Shown: positions 48,456-58,429, numbered from the stretch's first letter. The stretch is DNA of 64,000 bases from Balneolaceae bacterium (GCA_018401935.1 JAGYJQ010000004.1:62001-126000); one strand, 5' to 3'. Numbers and translations: made by a program. Notes: generated by a model from the sequence alone, not told the origin.

Positions 48456-49643
48456 CTATTCTGTATCAATTGTTGTGTGGTTTAGTTCATCGGAATAGAG
48501 CACAGGAAAATCGGGTCTTAGATTGTACCGGCTTTTCATGACCTGGCCATACGCCCCTGCACTACGAATAGCTAATAGATCGCCTCGTTGGAGCTTATTA
48601 AGTGGATGATCTGTGATGAAGGTGTCGGAACTCTCACAAATGGGACCAACTACGTCGTAATTTGTTATTGGTGCATTAGAATCGTTCAGGCTCAAGACTT
48701 GAATTTTATGGGTTGCTTGGTAGAGTGCAGGCCGAATTAGTTCGGTCATGCCTGCATCGACTACCGCAAAATTTTTTGTTGAACGCTCCTTTATGTAGAG
48801 AACCCGTGTGAGCAGACTACCTGCTTGGGCAATGATTGACCGGCCAAGTTCAAAATGGACTTCTTGGTCTTGACGGTAATTTAAATGGGTGTCAAATACC
48901 TCAAAAAAGGATTTTAAGTCAGGAATAGGTTCTGAATCAGGGTCCTCGTAGTTGACTCCAAAGCCTCCACCCATGTTTAGGACTTTGACAGAAAAACCAC
49001 GGTTTTCTATTTGCGTAACATAATCATTGGCTTTATGACATAATTCAACAAATGGTTCAAGGCTAGTAATTTGAGAGCCAATATGAAAATGAATACCTAA
49101 GAATTGAATATGCGAGAGATCAGCTAAGGCGTCTAAAACTAAGAGTAGCTCCTCATCAGTTATACCAAATTTGTTTTCGTGTAAGCCCGTTGTGATGTAT
49201 TTGTGGGTATTTACCTGCACATTGGGATTGAGTCGCAGAGCGATTGGAGCTTGAGTGTTTTTTCTTTTAGCGATTTCGTTAATCACGATAAGCTCTTGTA
49301 GCGATTCCACATTAAAGCAAAAAATTCCCTTTTCCAGTCCTAATTCGATCTCGGCGTCTGACTTTCCAACTCCGGCAAAGGCAATATGCTTTGGATCAAA
49401 GTGGCAATCGATGGCTTGTTGCACTTCACCACCACTTACACAATCGGCCCCAAGCCCCGCCTGTTGAATTCGTTGTAATATGGTAGGTTCATGATTCGCT
49501 TTTAATGCAAAATGAACATGATAGCCCTTAGCTAAGCCATACTTTTTGACTAGATCTAAGGTCTGATTTAACAAGGCAATATCGTAATAATAGCAAGGAG
49601 TAGAGCGATGCTCTGCGGCCGCAATTATGTCACTAGCATTCAT
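48456..49643 (-). CDS. lysA: Diaminopimelate decarboxylase
   Basis: 395 residues. It makes lysine from meso-diaminopimelate with PLP. The PLP lysine is Lys48 in HFALKANHEPTIL; other motifs are GLGADCVSGGE, HFHIGSQI, LNMGGGFGVNY and the active-site CESSDTF. It is a fold type III barrel enzyme. The degenerate aspartokinase-like gene follows 9 bp downstream, an order reminiscent of real lysine-pathway operons. Confidence 0.94.
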   Translation of the reverse strand: MNASDIIAAAEHRSTPCYYYDIALLNQTLDLVKKYGLAKGYHVHFALKANHEPTILQRIQQAGLGADCVSGGEVQQAIDCHFDPKHIAFAGVGKSDAEIELGLEKGIFCFNVESLQELIVINEIAKRKNTQAPIALRLNPNVQVNTHKYITTGLHENKFGITDEELLLVLDALADLSHIQFLGIHFHIGSQITSLEPFVELCHKANDYVTQIENRGFSVKVLNMGGGFGVNYEDPDSEPIPDLKSFFEVFDTHLNYRQDQEVHFELGRSIIAQAGSLLTRVLYIKERSTKNFAVVDAGMTELIRPALYQATHKIQVLSLNDSNAPITNYDVVGPICESSDTFITDHPLNKLQRGDLLAIRSAGAYGQVMKSRYNLRPDFPVLYSDELNHTTIDTE

Positions 49644-49702
49644 AGGTGTTTACTGAAAATTGGTATATGAGCGTGATGTAAATCTAAAGATAACCGTACA
49701 GG

Positions 49703-51553
49703 CTAAGAAACGGATTCTAAATGTGACGAATAAGGTATTAAACCAAGATCATTACTTGGTTCATATTCGTCCTTATAAAAGATAATAATTAAATCGCCCA
49801 ATTGGGTAGTTGGTGGGTTATCTAATGAATTAGCTAGTAAATTGTCATCCCCATTCAAAACCGCAACAATTAATCCATTTTTCCCCAATTTTTGACTGAA
49901 ATTCTTTAGGTTAAATCCATCGGTAATTCGATACAGACCTAAATGATTTGGGTTGGACATAAAATCATCAATAGCTGAATGATTCCATTCATTTGAAAAC
50001 AGAATTCGACCGCCTAAGGCTTCGGTAGTTTCGCTTTCTTTGTGAATGGATATAGCTGATTGGGGTAACTGAAAAACATTAGAGCTGCCGAAAATTTCAG
50101 AAAATCGTATGGATGCGAGTGCATTTACTTCATCATTTGGGGTTAAGGCAAAAAGCTTACCTATCCCATCAAAATTCATTTCTTCCATGGCAAATTCTGA
50201 AAGGATATTCCCGTAATAGGTTTCTAAGTTTCGTTTTCTAGCCTTTGAAATATTTTCCCAGTTTGAATCCGCAACCATGACTTTTAATCCTAATTCTTGT
50301 AATTGGCAGGCCAATTCCAAACTCCAACTGTGAGCACCTAAAAATAACACTCCTTTTGGCTGGGGTTTGGCTACCTTCAATAAACGCGCAACAGGATTCG
50401 CAGATAGTCCGTAGACGGTAACCGTGGCTATGATTACCACAAAGGTATAAGGGACCAATTTTTCTGCATCTGCAACACCTTCTTGCTCTAATCGCAAAGC
50501 AAATATAGCCGATATAGCTGCTGCTACAATTCCTCTAGGTGCCATCCATGCTAGGAATGTTTTTTCTTGAAGACTCAGTTTAGATCCCCATGTTGCCACG
50601 TAGATAGATACAGGGCGTACTACAAGCATTAAGGCTAAGATGAAGAGTCCACTTTGAACATTAAAATAAGCCAAATCGGATACCTGTAGTCTAGAGGCCA
50701 ATAAAATAAATAACGCTGAGATTAATAGAACCTGAAGGTTTTCTTTAAACTCGATAATATGTTTGACTCGTACACTTTTTTGATTTGCTAGTAGTATTCC
50801 CATAATGGTTACCGCCATTAAACCCGATTCGTGCTGTAGTAGGTTGGAGGCGGTGAAGGCAGCGATGACCAACATTAACGTAACAGGATTCTGCAAAAAG
50901 TCTGGAATCCAATGTTTTTTCAGCATGATGTATAATATTCCAGCACCCAAAGCTCCAAAAAAGCTACCATCCACAATCGTAGTTACAATGACAAGAGCAG
51001 AGCGGCCATCCATATTGGTAAAACCTCCAGCCAAGATTATTTCAAATACTAACACGGCCATCATAGCTCCAATAGGGTCATTTACAATGCCTTCCCACTT
51101 TAGTACCGAACCAGCGGTTTCAGTGGGCCGCACTTGACGCAGAAGTGGAATGATTACTGTGGGACCAGTTACAATCAAAATAGCGCCAAAGAGTACTGCA
51201 ATTTCAATGCTTAGTCCCAATAGATAATACGCAGCTAAGGCAGCTAAAAACCAAGTTATAGCGATTCCAACGGTAATTAGCTTAATAACTACGCCACCAA
51301 TTTTGCGAAACTCACTCATTCGTAAGCTGAGCCCTCCCTCGAACAAAATGATGGCAACCGAAAAGGATACAAAAGGGCTTAGAATATCACCTAGCAGTTC
51401 ATCAGGATTAATCCAACCGGTTACCGGACCTGCTATAATTCCGAAAATTAATAAGACCAATATAGCAGGTAATTTGGTCCTCCATGCAAACCACTGCGCT
51501 GAAATCCCGAGTGCAACCACGGCACTTAGCCCCACTAAAATGTGTTCATCCAT
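49703..51553 (-). CDS. CPA1-type cation:proton antiporter with C-terminal RCK/TrkA-N-like domain
   Basis: 616 residues. The N-terminal 400 contain about 12 helices of the NhaP/CPA1 type, with ILFEGGLSLRMSEFRKIGG in an early helix and GIVNDPIGAMMAVLVFE carrying the Asn-Asp ion-binding pair, and a conserved MAPRGIVAAAISAIFAL. The C-terminal part starts VLFLGAHSWSLELACQLQEL, a Rossmann nucleotide-binding fold similar to TrkA-N/RCK, followed by MVADSNWENI. It probably exchanges Na+ or K+ for H+ under nucleotide control. It is divergent from the amino-acid permease, which also carries a regulatory tail. Confidence 0.9.
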   Translation of the reverse strand: MDEHILVGLSAVVALGISAQWFAWRTKLPAILVLLIFGIIAGPVTGWINPDELLGDILSPFVSFSVAIILFEGGLSLRMSEFRKIGGVVIKLITVGIAITWFLAALAAYYLLGLSIEIAVLFGAILIVTGPTVIIPLLRQVRPTETAGSVLKWEGIVNDPIGAMMAVLVFEIILAGGFTNMDGRSALVIVTTIVDGSFFGALGAGILYIMLKKHWIPDFLQNPVTLMLVIAAFTASNLLQHESGLMAVTIMGILLANQKSVRVKHIIEFKENLQVLLISALFILLASRLQVSDLAYFNVQSGLFILALMLVVRPVSIYVATWGSKLSLQEKTFLAWMAPRGIVAAAISAIFALRLEQEGVADAEKLVPYTFVVIIATVTVYGLSANPVARLLKVAKPQPKGVLFLGAHSWSLELACQLQELGLKVMVADSNWENISKARKRNLETYYGNILSEFAMEEMNFDGIGKLFALTPNDEVNALASIRFSEIFGSSNVFQLPQSAISIHKESETTEALGGRILFSNEWNHSAIDDFMSNPNHLGLYRITDGFNLKNFSQKLGKNGLIVAVLNGDDNLLANSLDNPPTTQLGDLIIIFYKDEYEPSNDLGLIPYSSHLESVS

Positions 51554-51699
51554 AAATTATGTTCTTATATTAAAAGCCCTATAAAGAAAAAAGTGTATAT
51601 TCTTCGTATTGAATTAAGTATCTCTTTTCATAAGGGGGGGTAACTTACAAAACTATCTGCGCATTGTCATTGCAGGAATAACTTCTAGACCAAAAGATT

Positions 51700-53790
51700 A
51701 TGGCCAAGAAAGAACGTCTATCAAAGAAATTGACTCTATTTGATGTATATGCGGTAAGTACAGGCGCAATGTTTAGTTCAGGCTTTTTTCTGTTACCAGG
51801 TATTGCGGCAATGGAGACAGGGAACAGTGTATATTTGAGTTACTTAGTTGCTGGTTTTTTAATCCTGCCCTCTATGTTGACGGTTGCAGAACTAGCAACC
51901 GCTATGCCCAGAGCGGGTGGAGCTTATTACTTTTTAGACCGTAGCCTTGGGCCATTGGTTGGTACCATTGGAGGATTGGGTTCATGGATTGCACTCATTT
52001 TTAAAAGTGCATTTGCTCTGATTGGGATGGGTGCTTATTTGAGTCTGTACATTGACCTCCCAATGCTTCCCTTGGCCCTCGTTTTAACTGTTGTATTTGG
52101 TCTGTTAAATATATTTGGTGCCAAGGAAACAGCCTTTTTACAACGCTTATTGGTATCGGCGTTAGTGTTGATTATGGGGTATTTCTTGATTGAGGGGGTG
52201 GAATATCTTACAGGTAATGCGGTGCTCCCTGAAATGCAAGAAAGTAATTTTCTGACCAATGGCATGAACGGATTTATCTCCACGGTTGGCTTAGTATTTG
52301 TATCCTATGCGGGTCTAACCAAAGTGGCAAGTATAGCCGAGGAAGTTCAAAATCCAGATAAAGCTATTCCATTAGGCATGACCCTATCGCTTTTAACGGC
52401 TAGCATAGTGTATGTGTTAGGGGTATTTATTATGGTTAAAGTACTACCAGCCGCAACCTTGTTTTCTAGTCTAACACCGGTCACGGATGCGGGCTCTGTG
52501 GTAATTACTTGGATCCCAGAGTCAATAGGAATACTTCTGATTGTTATCGCCGCCATCGCCGCTTTTGCATCAACCGGTAATGCAGGTATTATGTCCGCCT
52601 CTCGCTACCCTTTGGCGATGAGTCGGGATGGGTTAATGCCACAGTTTTTTGGGAAAATTGGACGATTTAAAACTCCCCATATTTCGGTGTTAAGTACCAC
52701 CTTTGTGATGATTCTGGTTTTACTACTGTTTGATGTTGAAGCGGTTGCTAAATTGGCTAGTGCATTCCAGCTACTCTTATTTTTCTTGTTGAATTTGGCG
52801 GTTATTGTTATGCGTGAGAGTAAAATAGAGGCGTATAAGCCTGGTTTTAATTCGCCTTTTTACCCTTGGGTTCAAATTCTAGGGATGATAATTTCTTTAT
52901 GGTTAGTAGCTGAGATGGGTTTATTAGCCGTTGGACTGACCGGGACTTTAATCATTCTTTGTATTGCTTGGTACTTCTATTATGCACATGGGAAGGTTAA
53001 ACGTCAGGGGGCTATTTATCATGTACATGCTAGGCTTGGGCAAATGCGTTATGAGGCGCTTGAACATGAGCTAATGACTATTATTAATGAAAAGAATTTA
53101 GATTCTTCCATGACCTATGAAGAGGTAATTGCTCGCTCGGAAATAATACGGGCACAGTCAGCTGACAAAGACCTAGATATACTGTCCAACAAAGCTGTCA
53201 AGAGCTTGGAACAGCGTCTGCAAAAGGAAACCAACTTGGAATCGGGTTGGGCTACGGCATTGACCGATATGGCTACTCAAGCTACTCGATTAAAACAAGG
53301 GGTATACTTTAAATATGTGCAACTAGAAGGCCTTCGCATGCCAGAAATGGTTGCAATACAATGTAAGGGTGGATTGACCATGCCTGCCTTTGGCGAAGAA
53401 AAAATTCATGCCCTTATCTTTCTCGTTACCCCTGAAGAACAGCCGTTGTTACATATGCGGATCATTGGACATATGGCAGAGTTGATAGAAGCCGAAGAGT
53501 TTTTAGATCGATGGATAGCTGCTACCGATGAACGTACCCTTAAAGAAGTATTGCTGAGTGATGAACGCCTCGTTCATGTACGTCTTCAACAGCATACTCC
53601 TTCTGAAGCGTGGATAGATAAAGAAATTATGGAAATTGAGCTACCTGGAGAATGTTTGGTCACCATTATAGAGCGGAACAACGAAATAATTATACCGAAG
53701 GGAAGAACCAAACTTCATTCTGGTGATGTTTTATCAATATTAGGCTATCCAAAAGATATCCAAGAATTACGACAGTGGCTTGGTAAGTAG
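51700..53790 (+). CDS. APC-family amino-acid permease fused to PTS EIIA-like and TrkA-C-like domains
   Basis: 696 residues. Residues 1-430 form a 12-helix APC transporter (start LTLFDVYAVSTGAMFSSGFF, GSWIALIFKSAFALIGMG, FASTGNAGIMSASRYPLAMS). A charged linker is followed by a segment at about residues 470-610 resembling PTS EIIA type 2: ATRLKQGVYFKYVQLEGLRM, then ALIFLVTPEEQPLLHMRIIG. The phospho-His of EIIA (AIPH) is Tyr539 here, so phosphotransfer is lost. The last 80 residues match TrkA-C/RCK-C (PKGRTKLHSGDVLSILGYP). Substrate unknown; tail overlaps hisS by 24 bp. Confidence 0.83.
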   Translation: MAKKERLSKKLTLFDVYAVSTGAMFSSGFFLLPGIAAMETGNSVYLSYLVAGFLILPSMLTVAELATAMPRAGGAYYFLDRSLGPLVGTIGGLGSWIALIFKSAFALIGMGAYLSLYIDLPMLPLALVLTVVFGLLNIFGAKETAFLQRLLVSALVLIMGYFLIEGVEYLTGNAVLPEMQESNFLTNGMNGFISTVGLVFVSYAGLTKVASIAEEVQNPDKAIPLGMTLSLLTASIVYVLGVFIMVKVLPAATLFSSLTPVTDAGSVVITWIPESIGILLIVIAAIAAFASTGNAGIMSASRYPLAMSRDGLMPQFFGKIGRFKTPHISVLSTTFVMILVLLLFDVEAVAKLASAFQLLLFFLLNLAVIVMRESKIEAYKPGFNSPFYPWVQILGMIISLWLVAEMGLLAVGLTGTLIILCIAWYFYYAHGKVKRQGAIYHVHARLGQMRYEALEHELMTIINEKNLDSSMTYEEVIARSEIIRAQSADKDLDILSNKAVKSLEQRLQKETNLESGWATALTDMATQATRLKQGVYFKYVQLEGLRMPEMVAIQCKGGLTMPAFGEEKIHALIFLVTPEEQPLLHMRIIGHMAELIEAEEFLDRWIAATDERTLKEVLLSDERLVHVRLQQHTPSEAWIDKEIMEIELPGECLVTIIERNNEIIIPKGRTKLHSGDVLSILGYPKDIQELRQWLGK

Positions 53791-55035
53791 CGAAACAAGT
53801 TCGTCTAGACTCCCTTTAGTCTCGGTACTTTGCTCCATATCTCTTAACACAAATTGTTCGTCCTGAAGTTCTTGTTCTCCCGCAATTAAGGTGAACCTAG
53901 CAAGTTCGCGATTTGCTTCTTTCATTTGAGCCTTCATTGAACGTCCAGAATAATCCATACTGGCGGACAAGCCATGAGCGCGTAAAGTTGGAAGACAGCC
54001 CAAGGCCCACTGCCGAGCGGCATTTCCTAGACTCACGACATACACGTCAAGTTTAGTTGGGTCAGTTAACGATATATTTAATTCTTCACATGCGATGAGT
54101 AAGCGCTCCATCCCAGCAGCAAAACCAACGGCAGGGGTAGGTTTGCCACCAATTTCTTCCACCAGTAAGTCATATCGGCCACCACCAGCTAAAGCATCTT
54201 GTGATCCTAAATCTGGGCTGCTTAATTCAAATGCCGTACGAGTGTAATAGTCCATGCCACGCACTAAATAGGGATCGAGGATATAGGATATTCCGAGTGT
54301 ATTAAGCCCATTTTTTACCTGTTCAAAATGAAGAGAGGATTCTTCATTTAAGAAATCCTGAATAATAGGCGCTTTGGTTATGAACTCTTGGTCTTCAGGT
54401 TCTTTTGAATCCAAAATACGCATTGGATTCTTGTCTAATCGTTGTTGTGAGAGTTCACTTAGTTGAGCTCTATGTGGCTCCAAATATTCTTTAAGTACAT
54501 TCTTATAACGTTCCCGGCTTTCTGGATCACCGACAGAATTGAGCTTGAGGGTGAAATTTTTTATGCCAATTCGCTCGTAAATCCGCATCATGAAAGCGAT
54601 GGTTTCTATATCTGCAATGGGATCTGCGCTTCCAATAACCTCTAATCCAAATTGATGAAACTGTCGTTGCCTTCCCTTTTGGGGTCGTTCGGCTCTAAAC
54701 ATGGGTCCAATATAGTAGAGTTTCTGAACACCTCCTCGCTGGTCTAGGTGATGTTGTACGAAAGAGCGAACAACGGGTGCGGTTAGTTCTGGTCGAAGTA
54801 CGTAGTGTGTATCTCCTTTTTTAAAAGCAAAGATTTCTTTAGTTACAATATCGGTAAGTTGTCCGACACCTCGCCTGATGAGCTCGGTGGGTTCCAAAAT
54901 AGGGGTTCGAATTTCCTGAAAATTAAATTTGGCGGCTTCTTCGTGGATAATTTGTTCCAATGCTCTCCACGATGGAGTTTCTTCCGGTAGAATATCTACC
55001 ATGCCAAGTGGGGTGCTGAATGAAGGCTTAGCCAT
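53767..55035 (-). CDS. hisS: Histidine--tRNA ligase
   Basis: 422 residues, class II synthetase. The N-terminus STPLGMVDILPEE, motif 2 FRAERPQKGRQRQFHQFGLE, the histidine-binding LVRGMDYYTRTAFEL and motif 3 GFAAGMERLL are all typical. The C-terminal anticodon-binding domain (about residues 330-420) contains LDVYVVSLG. It is upstream of the flippase on the same strand and marks the last ordinary housekeeping gene before the AT-rich island. Confidence 0.96.
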   Translation of the reverse strand: MAKPSFSTPLGMVDILPEETPSWRALEQIIHEEAAKFNFQEIRTPILEPTELIRRGVGQLTDIVTKEIFAFKKGDTHYVLRPELTAPVVRSFVQHHLDQRGGVQKLYYIGPMFRAERPQKGRQRQFHQFGLEVIGSADPIADIETIAFMMRIYERIGIKNFTLKLNSVGDPESRERYKNVLKEYLEPHRAQLSELSQQRLDKNPMRILDSKEPEDQEFITKAPIIQDFLNEESSLHFEQVKNGLNTLGISYILDPYLVRGMDYYTRTAFELSSPDLGSQDALAGGGRYDLLVEEIGGKPTPAVGFAAGMERLLIACEELNISLTDPTKLDVYVVSLGNAARQWALGCLPTLRAHGLSASMDYSGRSMKAQMKEANRELARFTLIAGEQELQDEQFVLRDMEQSTETKGSLDELVSLLTKPLS

Positions 55036-55120
55036 AGAGTAGGATTTTAATTGTCTTTAAGATATGTTTATTAACGACTTGAAAATAGCAGGTATTTCGT
55101 AAAACTGCTTAATAAGCCTT

Positions 55121-56590
55121 TTATTTTTTCAGCTTTAGAAACATATCTGCTACCTCCCTCATAATTCTGAAACTATACAATAAGCCAAAATAGAGAGCTA
55201 TGATCATTATGTTACGATAGCTGATGTCCATGAATGTGTTTGATAGGGTAGGTAAATTATTATTTAGAATATATAAAGATAGAGTTATCAAGAATGTTAC
55301 TAGATGTTTCCATTTGAAAGGTTGAATTCCGATTTGATACCACAGATAAATTATCTTTATAAGGTTGTATATAAATATTGTTAGTGCTGTTGCAATGGCA
55401 GCACCAGTAATTCCATATATTGGAATAAGTATTAGATTACTCGAAATACTTAATACGATTAGCAGAATATTTGCAATAAAATCAAATTGATAGAATTTAG
55501 ACATTCTAATAATACCGCCATTTAATCCACTAGCCATGTCAAATACCTTAGCTAGTCCAATTATGATAATTATATTTTTTGCTGCCATATAATTTGTGGG
55601 AAGTAGGCTTAAAATATAAGGTGTGTTTATTGTTATAAGTAACAATATGAATGTCCCCATTATCAACTGTATAAATGCAGATTTTTTATATATGATCTCG
55701 ACATTTTTATAGTCTTTAGTCTTAATTGATGAGGAAATAATAGGAACTGCAATTTGGAAAATGGATTTTTGAGGTATACCAATAACAGAAGAAAAGTAGA
55801 AGGCAACAGCATAAACTGAAACATCGGATAAATTTGAAAATGCCCCTAACATTACAATATCAATCCTGCCAATAATTACTGAAGTGATGCCTCCGAGAGT
55901 AGAAAATAAAGAATAGCGTATGATACTTGAGAGTAATAATGGGCGGAAAATAGTACTTGAAATTTTAAGATTCCATTGTCTTAGTTTGACTAGATAAAGG
56001 AATAACAAAAAAGGTGTTAGTACATGCGACAATACAAAAAACAATATGAAATTTTCAAAATTGATGTAACCTAATGCATATACTATAATTGAGGCTATTA
56101 TTGCAACTCTTTGTATAATTTCATGACTTGCAATTGAAAATACAGTGTGTTTAAGCCCTTTTAGGTATGACGTGAATAATTCATAGTAACTTCTTGCAAT
56201 AATTAACAATACAATTAGAAGGTAGTAGTCAACCAGTAATGTATTATTTGATTGTGAAGATGAAATAATCCAAGGTTTCGCTAATAAAAAGATGATACTT
56301 ACGAATAATGTACCTGCCAGGGTTATATAAAATGACATACCCAACAAGCCACTATTTAGAATATTATTTTCACGGTTAAAAAATGGAAAATACCGTACTA
56401 CTACACTTCTCATCCCAAGTGTACCAAACGTTGATGCTAATGCTCCATAACTGATCAGAATACGGGTCAAACCATATTCATTCGGTGTTAAGTAATTTGG
56501 GAAAATAAATATTGTCAAAATAGCGCCTAGTGCTGTACCACCATATAGTACTATTGAGTTAGAAACGCTTTTTTTTAAGATAATTCCCAT
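55121..56590 (-). CDS. Polysaccharide flippase (Wzx-like, MATE/MVF fold)
   Basis: 489 residues and about 14 hydrophobic helices. It starts SNSIVLYGGTALGAILTIFI and includes the periplasmic-side NEYGLTRILISYGALASTFG and SVVVRYFPFF; late helices include ITGAAIATALTIFIYNLIK, common in O-antigen flippases. These export lipid-linked oligosaccharides to the periplasm. The gene is very AT-rich compared with hisS. Its start codon lies only 31 bp from the start of the divergent sulfotransferase gene. Confidence 0.88.
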   Translation of the reverse strand: MGIILKKSVSNSIVLYGGTALGAILTIFIFPNYLTPNEYGLTRILISYGALASTFGTLGMRSVVVRYFPFFNRENNILNSGLLGMSFYITLAGTLFVSIIFLLAKPWIISSSQSNNTLLVDYYLLIVLLIIARSYYELFTSYLKGLKHTVFSIASHEIIQRVAIIASIIVYALGYINFENFILFFVLSHVLTPFLLFLYLVKLRQWNLKISSTIFRPLLLSSIIRYSLFSTLGGITSVIIGRIDIVMLGAFSNLSDVSVYAVAFYFSSVIGIPQKSIFQIAVPIISSSIKTKDYKNVEIIYKKSAFIQLIMGTFILLLITINTPYILSLLPTNYMAAKNIIIIIGLAKVFDMASGLNGGIIRMSKFYQFDFIANILLIVLSISSNLILIPIYGITGAAIATALTIFIYNLIKIIYLWYQIGIQPFKWKHLVTFLITLSLYILNNNLPTLSNTFMDISYRNIMIIALYFGLLYSFRIMREVADMFLKLKK

Positions 56591-56621
56591 ATTATGATAG
56601 ATTAAGTATATTCTGAGACTT

Positions 56622-57620
56622 ATGTCGAAGCATGAAAAATTGAGTAATATTATATTAATTGGCCCTCCAAGATCGGGCAGTTCCTGGATATCTAGTGTTT
56701 TGAGTCAATCATTAAACATGAAATTAATCCATGAACCTGATAACGAAAGGCATAATATTGTAGCTTGGATATTAAAAAAAAATAATCCAAGATTTCCCTC
56801 ATCAACTTGTATAAATTCTTCAGTACAATTACGAAACCTCTATGATTTAAGTTATTCGGGATGCCCTTTTAACCAGAAAAATTTACTTAACAGAATATTT
56901 AAACAAACGATAGGTTTTAGTGAATCAAAAGTTGAAAATACATTAAAAAAATATCAATTAGCAGATAGCCAAGATATTTTCACACTAAATAGAAAAGAAA
57001 AAATTATCCTAAAAATAAGCTTAGCAATACAAAGATTACATGGCTTTATCCTTAGAGATAAGAGACTGCTTATAAAAAGTGTACATGCTATTCACGGGTT
57101 TGACTACTTCCTAGGGCGAACTGATTTAGAGTCATTAATACTATTACGACATCCCGCTGCATTAGTTAATAGTTACCTTAGAATGAATTTATCTGATGCT
57201 AATAGAGTGTTATTTTCTTACTATGATATAAAGCAAGAAGATTCTCTGAAGATAAAAAAAAGATTAGATGAATTAGATGACCCAATAATTAGAGCATCTG
57301 CTCAGATATCTTACTTTTATCACAAAATTTCATTTTCTAAACAACTTAAAAATAACCAAATATTGTTTTTTGAAGATTTTAGTAAAAATGCTCTAAATGA
57401 ATTTGAGAAACTGCATCAAAGGTTAAATTTAGAGTGGGGTGAAGAAATTGAACAATACATTACAGAGACGAATACTGAGGGTTCTGGATTCAGTATAAAT
57501 AGAAAAATTGAGTGCCAAGCTGATAAGTGGCGAAATGAATTAAATGAAGAAAAAATTGATAAGATTAGAGAAGGATATTCAATGTATCAATCAAAATTTT
57601 ACCAAGATTTTTTGGCTTGA
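56622..57620 (+). CDS. PAPS-dependent sulfotransferase
   Basis: 332 residues. The 5'-phosphosulfate loop is LIGPPRSGSSWISSVLSQ (about residues 12-29), and the 3'-phosphate region is LILLRHPAALVNSYLRM (about 171-187). It should transfer sulfate from PAPS to a sugar or lipid hydroxyl or amine. The rest is lysine-, asparagine- and isoleucine-rich, reflecting the low GC content of the island. It overlaps the second sulfotransferase start by one base and begins 31 bp from the divergent flippase start. Confidence 0.82.
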   Translation: MSKHEKLSNIILIGPPRSGSSWISSVLSQSLNMKLIHEPDNERHNIVAWILKKNNPRFPSSTCINSSVQLRNLYDLSYSGCPFNQKNLLNRIFKQTIGFSESKVENTLKKYQLADSQDIFTLNRKEKIILKISLAIQRLHGFILRDKRLLIKSVHAIHGFDYFLGRTDLESLILLRHPAALVNSYLRMNLSDANRVLFSYYDIKQEDSLKIKKRLDELDDPIIRASAQISYFYHKISFSKQLKNNQILFFEDFSKNALNEFEKLHQRLNLEWGEEIEQYITETNTEGSGFSINRKIECQADKWRNELNEEKIDKIREGYSMYQSKFYQDFLA

Positions 57621-58429
57621 TGACTAGAATAATGATAGTAGGTTTGGCTCGTTCTGGTACCACCTTGTTACAAAAATTAATAGGATCTTTTGCCAATGTA
57701 CATACAATTCCAGAATCACATTATTTTGATTACCATTATCAAAACTACGATTTATTTGGCTTTAATTATTTTAAACAGAAAAGATATTATGATCCAAAAA
57801 CATTAAAAAAAAATATTGATGATTCACTGGTAGGCGTAAAAAATTTACATCCTAAGACTAAACAAGAATTTGTAGCTCAGTTTTTATTAATCTTAGATAA
57901 TATTGCAACTCGGCATGGTAAAGAAATATGGCTGGAAAAAACCCCAAGTCATTTAGAGTTTATACCGCTGATTGAATCATTTACTAAGGAAGTTGATTTT
58001 ATACACTTAATAAGGAATCCAATAGACAATGTCTCATCACTTGTTAGAGCATCAAGGCTATATCCAGATTACTTTAAACATCAAGATCTATATAAAGCTA
58101 TAAAAAGATACAGAAAATATTTAGCCGTCAGTTTAAAACACAGTATTAATAAAAAGCATCATTTAGTTAAATATGAAGATTTGTGTGATGATACTGAAAA
58201 ATATCTAACACACTTCCAACATTTATTTGAACTAAAAAAAGCGGAAATATCATGCCCAGAGAACATCGTGCAAGGACATGAAGAATGGAAGAACCAGAGT
58301 CTTAGTAATAATGTTGAAAAGCAAACAAATAAATTTGAAACATTAACAAAAAAAGAAATCAAATTGCTCAAAGATGTTATGCAAAAAGATTTGATTCAGT
58401 ATAAAAAAATAGAAGATGGTATCAACTAG
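57620..58429 (+). CDS. PAPS-dependent sulfotransferase (Sulfotransfer_3 type)
   Basis: 269 residues from the ATG at 57620, overlapping the previous stop by one base. The phosphosulfate loop is IMIVGLARSGTTLLQKLIGS; the 3'-phosphate motif is HLIRNPIDNVSSLVRASRL. It is not closely similar to the preceding sulfotransferase outside these motifs, so this is not a simple tandem duplication. The substrate is probably the locus polysaccharide. The following glycosyltransferase gene overlaps its end by 14 bp. Confidence 0.82.
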   Translation: MTRIMIVGLARSGTTLLQKLIGSFANVHTIPESHYFDYHYQNYDLFGFNYFKQKRYYDPKTLKKNIDDSLVGVKNLHPKTKQEFVAQFLLILDNIATRHGKEIWLEKTPSHLEFIPLIESFTKEVDFIHLIRNPIDNVSSLVRASRLYPDYFKHQDLYKAIKRYRKYLAVSLKHSINKKHHLVKYEDLCDDTEKYLTHFQHLFELKKAEISCPENIVQGHEEWKNQSLSNNVEKQTNKFETLTKKEIKLLKDVMQKDLIQYKKIEDGIN

